A stretch of 64,000 bases of DNA from Prevotella sp. (GTDB taxonomy: Bacteria; Bacteroidota; Bacteroidia; Bacteroidales; Bacteroidaceae): assembly GCA_016290175.1 (NCBI GenBank), contig JAEETD010000005.1, positions 1 to 64,000 on the forward strand, read 5' to 3'. The notes below the pieces were generated by a model. That model was not told the origin of the DNA and searched no databases. It saw only the letters and a list, made by a program, of their open reading frames with translations. A program made the translations under genes and the position numbers. Shown piece after piece: positions 56,663 to 64,000 of the stretch. Position 1 is the stretch's first letter; every line of letters starts with the position of its first letter.

Positions 56663-57919
56663 ATGGAACAAAAAGAAAAGGACATTCTATTACAGAAACT
56701 GGCTGATGCTACCCGAAAACTGAACCTCTTGTCTGAGCAGTTGGAGATAGCAAACAGAAAACTGAAAGAATACGAAGAGAAGGCTCTGAAGGCTGAGAAG
56801 GCCAGTCAGATGAAATCTCTCTTCCTGGCCAACATGAGCCATGAAATCCGTACCCCCCTGAATGCTATTGAAGGTTTTACGCGCATCATCGTCGAGACAG
56901 ACTCCGAGGAAGAACGCATGAAATACTATCAGATTGTTGAGAGTAACAACCAGCGTCTGTCGAGTCTGATCAACGAAATCCTCGACCTCTCCAGAGTGGA
57001 ATCGGGCGAAATCCAGATCAAGAAGGATATGACCGATATCAATCAGTTGTGCGAGAATATCAAGCAGTTGTTTAAGTTCCGTTGTCCGGATTCGCTGAAA
57101 CTGGAGTTTGAGAAGCCGATGATGACTGTGATGATGAACACCGATGCCAATCGTCTGATACAGGTATTCTCCAATCTCATCAGCAATGCCCTGAAACATA
57201 CTACGATGGGTAGCATCACCTACGGTTTCCGCGTTATCAACGAGATGAAAGAGATAGAATTCTTCGTAAAGGACACCGGATCGGGTATTGAGCCGGAATT
57301 TATCGATCAGATCTTTAACGCCTATGCCTCACAGGATGCAGAACAGCAAAAGGGCTACGGTCTTGGTCTGGCACTCTGTAAGATCATTGTCGAGAAACTG
57401 GGAGGAACCATCAGCGTGGAATCGACCGTCAATATCGGTTCCACCTTCACTTTCGTGCTTCCTTTCGAGGGTACTGTCGGAGGTGTCAACCAAGAGCATA
57501 CCACCTCTACTACCAATGTGCGTACCATCCGTGTGAGCGCCCGTTCTGATGAGATGAACCAGAAGACAATTCTGGTGGCGGAAGACGAAGACAGCAACTA
57601 CGAGCTGGTGAAGATTGTACTCCAGAAACGTTATCATCTGTTACGTGCCCATAACGGCATCGAGGCCGTCAACCTGAATGAGGACGAAAGGCCAGATCTG
57701 ATTCTGATGGATATCCGCATGCCTGAGATGAATGGTCTCGACGCCACTCGTATCATCAAGGAAATCAATCACGACACACCCGTCATTGCCCTCAGTGCCT
57801 ATGCCTTTGAAGAGAATATCCGCGAAGCCAAACTGGCAGGTTGCGACGAGTTCATGGCCAAGCCTTTCAGGGTTGAGAATCTCATTGAGGTGGTCAAGAA
57901 ATACCTTCATGACGACTAA
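56663..57919 (+). CDS. soluble hybrid histidine kinase-response regulator without a sensory domain
   Basis: SLFLANMSHEIRTPLNAIEGF, GLGLALCKIIVEKLGG, REC: LVAEDEDSNYELV...LILMDIRMPEMNGLDATR. Confidence 0.92.
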   Translation: MEQKEKDILLQKLADATRKLNLLSEQLEIANRKLKEYEEKALKAEKASQMKSLFLANMSHEIRTPLNAIEGFTRIIVETDSEEERMKYYQIVESNNQRLSSLINEILDLSRVESGEIQIKKDMTDINQLCENIKQLFKFRCPDSLKLEFEKPMMTVMMNTDANRLIQVFSNLISNALKHTTMGSITYGFRVINEMKEIEFFVKDTGSGIEPEFIDQIFNAYASQDAEQQKGYGLGLALCKIIVEKLGGTISVESTVNIGSTFTFVLPFEGTVGGVNQEHTTSTTNVRTIRVSARSDEMNQKTILVAEDEDSNYELVKIVLQKRYHLLRAHNGIEAVNLNEDERPDLILMDIRMPEMNGLDATRIIKEINHDTPVIALSAYAFEENIREAKLAGCDEFMAKPFRVENLIEVVKKYLHDD

Positions 57920-57951
57920 CATTTGTTTGAATCAATCATAAAAAATCACTT

Positions 57952-59025
57952 ATGGGTAAACTTGCAGTTCAGAAGTATTTCTCTTTTATGATGCTCATCA
58001 TCACCTTTCTGATGATGGTTTTCACGTTCGTAGGCCTTTTCGGAGGCGAGGTTAACCCTTCAGGCAATATGGCACGTGCCCTGCTCGTGTTTGCGCTCCC
58101 ACTTTTAATAGCCGGTAATGCAATTCTGCTATTATACTGGCTGATCCTGAGGCGATGGCACTGGGCTCTTATGCCATTCATCACCCTTCTCTGCTGTATT
58201 CCTTATATAGGAACACTATATAAGTTTGGAGGTATCGACGAGGCTTCAGAGAAACAGGCAGGCCTGAAAATTGCCACTTATAATGTAGCTGGCTTTGGCC
58301 GTGAGGCATCAGGTTTCATTGCTCAGGATATTCTCGCTGAGATGAAGAAGCAAAAGGTGGATATCCTTTGTTTCCAGGAGTATTCCGACCATAGTGGTGA
58401 CAAAAAGAACTCTGAGTCGTATAAGGAATATTTCCCATATATGGCAGAGGGAAAAAGCGATATGGTTATTTACAGTCGTTACCCAATCGTAAATTCTAAG
58501 AATATCCCCTTTGAAATGACTAACAACAGTGCCATGTGGGCGGAGGTGAAAATCAACGAACAGGTGATACGCGTATATAACGCTCACCTAGAGACTACAG
58601 GTATCAACGGGACCTTACACCGTGCTGCAAAAGTTCAGGATAATACAGGTCTAGAAGTTGAGAACAACCATCTGCTCAGGGCCCTTTACGGAAATTATGC
58701 CATCGGTATGATGGCCCGTGCAGGACAGGCAAACGTTCTCGCAATGGATATGAGAGAGTCTGAGGCACCTATCATCGTATGCGGTGATTTCAACGATGTG
58801 CCTTACTCCTACGTCTACAACACCATGAAGGGCGATCTCATTGACGGATTCAAGGAGTGCGGAAGTGAATGGATGTACACGTTCCGAGGGGGTAATAAGA
58901 AGGTGCGTATCGACTATATCTTCCATGACAAGATGTTCAAAGGACTCACTTATTACAAAAAAGACCTAACCTACTCTGACCACTATCCGGTGTTCCATAA
59001 GATAGAGTTGAACAATGAAAACTAA
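57952..59025 (+). CDS. endonuclease/exonuclease/phosphatase family membrane protein
   Basis: N-terminal TMs, LKIATYNVAGF, VCGDFNDVPYSYVY, RIDYIFHD...YSDHYPVF. Confidence 0.9.
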   Translation: MGKLAVQKYFSFMMLIITFLMMVFTFVGLFGGEVNPSGNMARALLVFALPLLIAGNAILLLYWLILRRWHWALMPFITLLCCIPYIGTLYKFGGIDEASEKQAGLKIATYNVAGFGREASGFIAQDILAEMKKQKVDILCFQEYSDHSGDKKNSESYKEYFPYMAEGKSDMVIYSRYPIVNSKNIPFEMTNNSAMWAEVKINEQVIRVYNAHLETTGINGTLHRAAKVQDNTGLEVENNHLLRALYGNYAIGMMARAGQANVLAMDMRESEAPIIVCGDFNDVPYSYVYNTMKGDLIDGFKECGSEWMYTFRGGNKKVRIDYIFHDKMFKGLTYYKKDLTYSDHYPVFHKIELNNEN

Positions 59026-59028
59026 AAA

Positions 59029-59060
59029 TATTAGCCCTGACCATTAGGTCAGGGCTAATT
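59029..59060. terminator. bidirectional terminator
   Basis: TTAGCCCTGACC-ATTA-GGTCAGGGCTAA flanked by A/T-rich runs. Confidence 0.85.
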
Positions 59061-59061
59061 A

Positions 59062-59523
59062 TTATACGATCTTAAATCTCACTCGGAAGGAGCGCTCTTG
59101 CTCATCCCAGTTTGTACCAAGCATCTCAAAACGCCCTATCTGAGAAGTACTGCGAACATGCTTGCCGATACAAGGACACACATCATAATCACCGATACGT
59201 ACCAGCCGGATGGTGTCTGAAGCATCTTCTGGCAAACGGTCTGCAGAAACCTCATCAGGAAGATTGTCACGTGTGACAAACTCGAAGGTTACAGGCAGAT
59301 CCTCATCAATCAGTTCATTCATCTGACGCTCAATTTCCTTTTCCTCCTGACGCGTCGGCTTATGATCAAGATAGAAACTCATCTTACTCTTCTTCCGTTC
59401 AACATGAGCATTATACGACCGTTTGCAGCCAAACAGGCGAATCATTGTCTGATTCAATAGATGCTCCGCCGTATGTGCTGGTGGGAACTCTTCCTTATTG
59501 TGGTCATTAAGAATCATGTCCAT
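59062..59523 (-). CDS. AlaX-like alanyl-tRNA editing domain protein
   Basis: HTAEHLLNQTM and CIGKHVRSTSQIG metal-binding motifs. Confidence 0.75.
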   Translation of the reverse strand: MDMILNDHNKEEFPPAHTAEHLLNQTMIRLFGCKRSYNAHVERKKSKMSFYLDHKPTRQEEKEIERQMNELIDEDLPVTFEFVTRDNLPDEVSADRLPEDASDTIRLVRIGDYDVCPCIGKHVRSTSQIGRFEMLGTNWDEQERSFRVRFKIV

Positions 59524-59527
59524 ATGC

Positions 59528-61183
59528 TTACGCTTTAAACTTCAACACAATAGCACTATAGGCCTGAACATCTACAACGACAGCCCCATCACGCTTCAGC
59601 GAGAGCTTCTGTTTTTTGCCTGAGAGCAAATCGGTGGCCTGTACATTCTTCTCCTTCATGTCGAGGAAATCGAAGGCATGTCCAGGAATCGTAATACCAA
59701 TAGCCTGATCAGCCCCAGCAAAATTGGCAACAATCAGCAGCACCTCTGCCCCAGCCTTACGGATGAAGGCATATTCATGGTGATACTGACCATTGACATA
59801 CATCAGATCAAAAGAAGCTCCCTTAACGACAGCCTTTTCTGTAGTGGCTATACCGATTACCTTTTCATAGACCGCTTTCAATTGTTTCTCCTGAGCAGTT
59901 AGTTTTCGCAGGACAGCACGGACAATAGTGTCCACGCTCCAATAGTCGTAAATCGTAGTACGACCATCATTGCCACTGAAGCCTTCTTTATCCATCCCTC
60001 GCTCACCATACTCCTGTCCGAAATAAATCATCAGTGGATTCTGATGCAGAAGGGCAGACACGACCAACCCTGGTACTCCCTTCTGGGCATCGCCTGCAAA
60101 GAAAGTACTGGAAATTCTCTGTTCATCGTGATTCTCGAGGAAATAGAGCATGTGATCACGGATATCGTCAGTAGCCTGCCATGCACCAGTGATAGCTGAG
60201 GTAGACTGATAACCACGCATCACATCACGCAAAGTGTCATACATGCCCACCTTGTCGTAAAGATAGTCAAAACCTGCAGCAAGATAATTGCGGTACTCAG
60301 CAGGATTATAGACTTCTCCGATAAAAAGCATCTGCGGATAGGCAAACTTCACCTTATCAGTAGCCCACTGCCAGAAGGCTGCTGGCACCATCTCAGCCAT
60401 ATCGCATCGGAAGCCATCAATACCCTTCTTAGCCCAGAAAAGCAGGATGTCTGTCATCTTGCTCCATGTGTTGGGAATGGGGGTGAAATGGCCCACGCGC
60501 CCTGCATAGTAGTCGACACCATAGTTCAACTTAGCCGTCTCATACCAGTCGTTAATACCCGGTGCATTATGGAAGCAGTCATTACCCGTAGCCTTAGCGG
60601 GTTCCTCGATATATGGCTCCATCTCACCATGATAGAGATCGAAATATGGTGTGAAGCGCTGACCCGGACAATAATAGAAATTGTTCTGAGGGTCAAAACC
60701 CATCTGTGGATTGTCTTCCTCTCCCAGATCCTTCACGCCCTCAGGCTTGCAAATGCTATGATACTGACGGGCCACATGATTGGGCACGAAATCGATGATG
60801 ACCTTCATGCCTGCCTCGTGCGTACGCTCTATCAGCTGTTCAAACTCCAGCATACGCTGGTTGACATCCGTAGCCAGATCAGGGTCTACGTCATAATAGT
60901 CAGTGATGGCGTATGGAGATCCCGCCTGCCCTTTAACGATAGCAGGATGATTCTTAGGAATACCATAAGCAGTATAATCGGTTTGAGTTGCATGACGGAT
61001 GATACCCGTATACCAGATATGGCTCACGCCCATGTCCCTGATGTTTTTCAGGGTCGTGGGCGTGAAGTCGTTCATCTTTCCGCAGCCGTTCTCTTCAATC
61101 GTTCCACCCTCTTTGCGAGTAGTGTTGCAATTACCATAGAGACGGGTGAAAATCTGATAGATAACAATCTTATCCGATGCCAT
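59528..61183 (-). CDS. GH13 alpha-amylase family protein
   Basis: MKVIIDFVPNHVARQ, GIDGFRCDMAEMVP, MLFIGEVYNP, LENHDEQR. Confidence 0.93.
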   Translation of the reverse strand: MASDKIVIYQIFTRLYGNCNTTRKEGGTIEENGCGKMNDFTPTTLKNIRDMGVSHIWYTGIIRHATQTDYTAYGIPKNHPAIVKGQAGSPYAITDYYDVDPDLATDVNQRMLEFEQLIERTHEAGMKVIIDFVPNHVARQYHSICKPEGVKDLGEEDNPQMGFDPQNNFYYCPGQRFTPYFDLYHGEMEPYIEEPAKATGNDCFHNAPGINDWYETAKLNYGVDYYAGRVGHFTPIPNTWSKMTDILLFWAKKGIDGFRCDMAEMVPAAFWQWATDKVKFAYPQMLFIGEVYNPAEYRNYLAAGFDYLYDKVGMYDTLRDVMRGYQSTSAITGAWQATDDIRDHMLYFLENHDEQRISSTFFAGDAQKGVPGLVVSALLHQNPLMIYFGQEYGERGMDKEGFSGNDGRTTIYDYWSVDTIVRAVLRKLTAQEKQLKAVYEKVIGIATTEKAVVKGASFDLMYVNGQYHHEYAFIRKAGAEVLLIVANFAGADQAIGITIPGHAFDFLDMKEKNVQATDLLSGKKQKLSLKRDGAVVVDVQAYSAIVLKFKA

Positions 61184-62060
61184 GAGCTGCAACCTCATTA
61201 TTGATCTTGGCAATCATACCCTGCAGAGCCTTACCTGGGCCGCACTCCGTAAAGTCGTCAGCACCATCGGCAATCATATTCTCCACACTCTGAGCCCAAC
61301 GTACTGAGCTCGTGAGCTGTGCAATCAGGTTAGCCTTGATCTCTGAGGGATCAGTATGAGGCTTACCGTCTACATTCTGATAAACAGGACACATAGGCGC
61401 CTTGATCTCTATCTTTTCAATAGCAGCCTGAAGTTCGTCCTTGGCAGGCTGCATCAATGGAGAATGGAAAGCGCCACCCACCTTCAGGGGCAGAGCACGC
61501 TTGGCACCAGCTGCCTTCAACTGTGCACAAGCTTCATCAATAGCCTCGATATTACCAGAAATAACCAACTGACCCGGACAGTTGTAGTTTGCAGGAACCA
61601 CAACACCCTTGTCCTGCTTGCTCACCTCTGAACAAATCTCCTCGATTTTCTCGAAAGGCAAGGCAATGATGGCTGCCATTGTGGAGGGCTGAGCCTCACA
61701 GGCTTTCTGCATCGCCATCGCACGGGCATATACCAGTTTCAGGCCATCCTCGAAACTAAGGGCACCAGCAGCCGTCAGAGCCGAGAACTCACCCAAAGAA
61801 TGACCAGCCACCATCTTCGGCTCAAAAGCATCACCCATGCAGAGGGCAGAGATCACACTGTGCAGGAAGACGGCAGGCTGAGTAACCTTCGTCTGCTTCA
61901 ATTCCTCGTCAGTACCCTCAAACATAATATCAGTGATACGGTAGCCAAGGATATCATTGGCCTTCTCAAAAAGTTCCTTTGCGAGTGGGTTGTTATCATA
62001 CAAATCCTTACCCATACCAACAAACTGTGCTCCCTGTCCGGGAAAAACAAATGCTTTCAT
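61170..62060 (-). CDS. fabD: malonyl-CoA:ACP transacylase
   Basis: AFVFPGQGAQFVGMG, MVAGHSLGEFSALTAAGALSFEDGLKLV. Confidence 0.96.
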   Translation of the reverse strand: MKAFVFPGQGAQFVGMGKDLYDNNPLAKELFEKANDILGYRITDIMFEGTDEELKQTKVTQPAVFLHSVISALCMGDAFEPKMVAGHSLGEFSALTAAGALSFEDGLKLVYARAMAMQKACEAQPSTMAAIIALPFEKIEEICSEVSKQDKGVVVPANYNCPGQLVISGNIEAIDEACAQLKAAGAKRALPLKVGGAFHSPLMQPAKDELQAAIEKIEIKAPMCPVYQNVDGKPHTDPSEIKANLIAQLTSSVRWAQSVENMIADGADDFTECGPGKALQGMIAKINNEVAAHGIG

Positions 62061-62091
62061 TTTTCTTTTTACATTATTTATTATTGAAATT

Positions 62092-62126
62092 ATTCACTTT
62101 TCACTATTCACTAATCACTTTTCATT
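62092..62126. repeat. heptamer array ATTCACT/TTTCACT/ATTCACT/AATCACT/TTTCATT upstream of fabD
   Basis: Five 7-mers. Confidence 0.85.
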
Positions 62127-62256
62127 CCTTTCAGCCTGCAAAATTACTGTTTTTTTCCGAAAGATGACCCATAAAAGATATTTTTTTCGCCAAAGAGTGC
62201 TGAATATCGGATTTTTGGTGTAATTTTGCACATGAGAAAGAGTCGAGACAGAAGAA

Positions 62257-62865
62257 ATGAAGTTAATCGTAATGACAAGACCCACGTTTTTCGTGGAGGA
62301 AGACAAGATTCTTAGCAACCTCTTTGAGGAGGGTATGGACAACCTGCACTTGCACAAACCAGGTTCCTCACCCATGTACTCCGAGCGGCTGCTGACCCTT
62401 TTGGGTGAAGATATTGCCAGCAAGACGACGGTCCACAACCATTTCTATCTGAAAGAAGAATACCGTCTACACGGTATTCACATTGACGATGCCTATACTG
62501 AGCCCCCTTCGGGCTATAAAGGAAATATCAGTCGCACCTGCCACGCGATATCCGAACTGAAGGATTCCAAGAAACAATGCAACTACGTGTTCCTGCACCC
62601 TATCTTCGATAGCCAGACTATCAAAGAAGAGAAGTCGGGTTTCACGATGGAAGAGTTGAAAGAAGCATCTCGACAGGGACTTATTGACAAGAAAGTGTAT
62701 GCCCTTGGTGGCATGAACCTCGACAACATCAAGGTGGCCCGCGATCTGGGATTTGGAGGTGTCGTCATCTGTGGCGATCTCTGGAACCGCTTCGATATCC
62801 ATAACGAGCTCGATTACAAGGAGTTGCTGCAACACTTCGAGCGTTTAAAGAAAGCGATAGACTAA
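62257..62865 (+). CDS. thiamine phosphate synthase/ThiE-like protein
   Basis: LHLHKPGSSP, YALGGMNLDNIKVARDLGFGGVVICGDLW. Confidence 0.8.
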   Translation: MKLIVMTRPTFFVEEDKILSNLFEEGMDNLHLHKPGSSPMYSERLLTLLGEDIASKTTVHNHFYLKEEYRLHGIHIDDAYTEPPSGYKGNISRTCHAISELKDSKKQCNYVFLHPIFDSQTIKEEKSGFTMEELKEASRQGLIDKKVYALGGMNLDNIKVARDLGFGGVVICGDLWNRFDIHNELDYKELLQHFERLKKAID

Positions 62866-62886
62866 TAAAACATATAAATCAGAAAA

Positions 62887-63825
62887 ATGAGCACAACAAA
62901 CTCTTACATGGTTTTCTCGGGTACCGCCACAAGGTACCTTGCAGAAAAGATCTGCCAAAGTCTGGGCTGCCCTTTAGGACAACTGCAAATCACCAAGTTC
63001 TCTGATGGCGAGTTTGCCGTCAGTTACGAGGAGAGCATCCGTGGCCGCGACATCTTCCTGGTGCAGAGCACCTTCCCCAACAGCGATAACCTGATGGAGT
63101 TGCTACTGATGATCGATGCCGCCAAGAGAGCCTCAGCCAGAACCATCAATGCCGTTATCCCCTACTTCGGCTGGGCCCGTCAGGACCGTAAGGATAAGCC
63201 TCGTGTCAGCATCGGAGCCAAACTGGTGGCCGACCTGCTCAGTGTGGCTGGTGTCAACCGTGTCATCACGATGGATCTGCACGCCGACCAGATTCAAGGC
63301 TTCTTCAACGTTCCCGTTGACCATCTCTATGGTTCCAGCGTCATCCTACCCTATCTGCAGAGCCTGAAGCTCGAGGACCTCGTGATAGCCTCACCCGATG
63401 TAGGCGGTTCCAAGCGTGCCAATACTTACGCCAAGTTCTTGGGTTGTCCCCTCGTGCTATGCAACAAGACCCGTGCCCGTGCCAATGTGGTAGAGTCCAT
63501 GCAGATCATCGGTGAAGTGGAAGGTAAGAACGTGGTGATTGTCGACGATATGGTGGATACAGCAGGAACCATCACCAAAGCAGCAGACCTGATGAAGGAG
63601 AATGGTGCCAAGACCGTACGAGCCTGCGCCAGCCACTGTGTAATGAGTGGTCCTGCCAGCGAGCGTGTGCAGGACTCTGCTCTTGAGGAGATTGTCTTCA
63701 CCGACTCCATTCCCTATACCAATCGTTGTGCCAAGGTGAAGCAGCTCTCTGTGGCCGACACCTTTGCAGAAGCCATCCGTCGTGTCATTAACAATATGAG
63801 TATCAGTGACCTCTATCTCATTTAA
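62887..63825 (+). CDS. prs: ribose-phosphate pyrophosphokinase
   Basis: FSDGEFAVSYEESIRGRDIFLVQSTF, YFGWARQDRKDKPRVSIGAKL, VVIVDDMVDTAGTI. Confidence 0.97.
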   Translation: MSTTNSYMVFSGTATRYLAEKICQSLGCPLGQLQITKFSDGEFAVSYEESIRGRDIFLVQSTFPNSDNLMELLLMIDAAKRASARTINAVIPYFGWARQDRKDKPRVSIGAKLVADLLSVAGVNRVITMDLHADQIQGFFNVPVDHLYGSSVILPYLQSLKLEDLVIASPDVGGSKRANTYAKFLGCPLVLCNKTRARANVVESMQIIGEVEGKNVVIVDDMVDTAGTITKAADLMKENGAKTVRACASHCVMSGPASERVQDSALEEIVFTDSIPYTNRCAKVKQLSVADTFAEAIRRVINNMSISDLYLI

Positions 63826-64000
63826 GAAAACCATACTATTGGCAGCTCTGGGCATTATGGTCACGGGCTGCCAATTTTCTTCCAAGCATCAGCAGATGCG
63901 GGAGTGGCAGGCCTTGAACGATACGATCCGTGAGTGTAGTCAGAAGATCCAGAATATCGTCAACGTCATCCACCAGAATCCGTATACCACCGAAGAAGCG
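63806..64000 (+). CDS. lipoprotein, partial at window end
   Basis: GTG start candidate; VTSISFKKTILLAALGIMVTGCQFSSKHQQMREWQALNDTIREC... lipobox. Confidence 0.6.
   Translation, partial: MTSISFKKTILLAALGIMVTGCQFSSKHQQMREWQALNDTIRECSQKIQNIVNVIHQNPYTTEEA

Overview
Bacteroidales-type (Prevotella-like) chromosomal segment. Taxonomy is inferred from the TAnnTTTG promoters, a MurF-Alr fusion, Fkp, BspA-type LRR proteins and DUF4468/DUF6078/DUF6169 families. Most of the window is housekeeping: murF-alr, fkp, yfhO, mtn-luxS, two RND pumps, typA, rpsO, folK-queA-truB-uppP-ftsX, lpxA-like, GH51, tkt-rpiB, HU-rng, GH13, fabD, prs. The unusual content is a dense set of short sequence-specific repeats. (1) Degenerate 7-bp (sometimes 8-bp) tandem arrays sit at many gene junctions and promoters and inside two coding regions (fkp, folK). 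Many units supply stop and start codons in all three frames. (2) 21-23-bp degenerate tandem arrays occur at four loci, one inside an anti-sigma-like gene. (3) A RAYT (REP-associated tyrosine transposase) is flanked by inverted REPs, with further REPs at 38.9 kb and 41.4 kb. (4) A near-perfect 58-nt palindrome lies inside a GSCFA gene. (5) Two elements have terminal inverted repeats built of 9-mers. Accessory modules include a DUF3791/DUF3990/small-protein operon between two near-identical lipoprotein genes, a 46-aa ORF + DUF6169 pair, a solitary VirE-type gene bracketed by GT/CA-rich repeats, a solitary 5S rRNA gene, and a C11 peptidase with a C-terminal frameshift. All family names come from reading the protein sequences; no database search was run.
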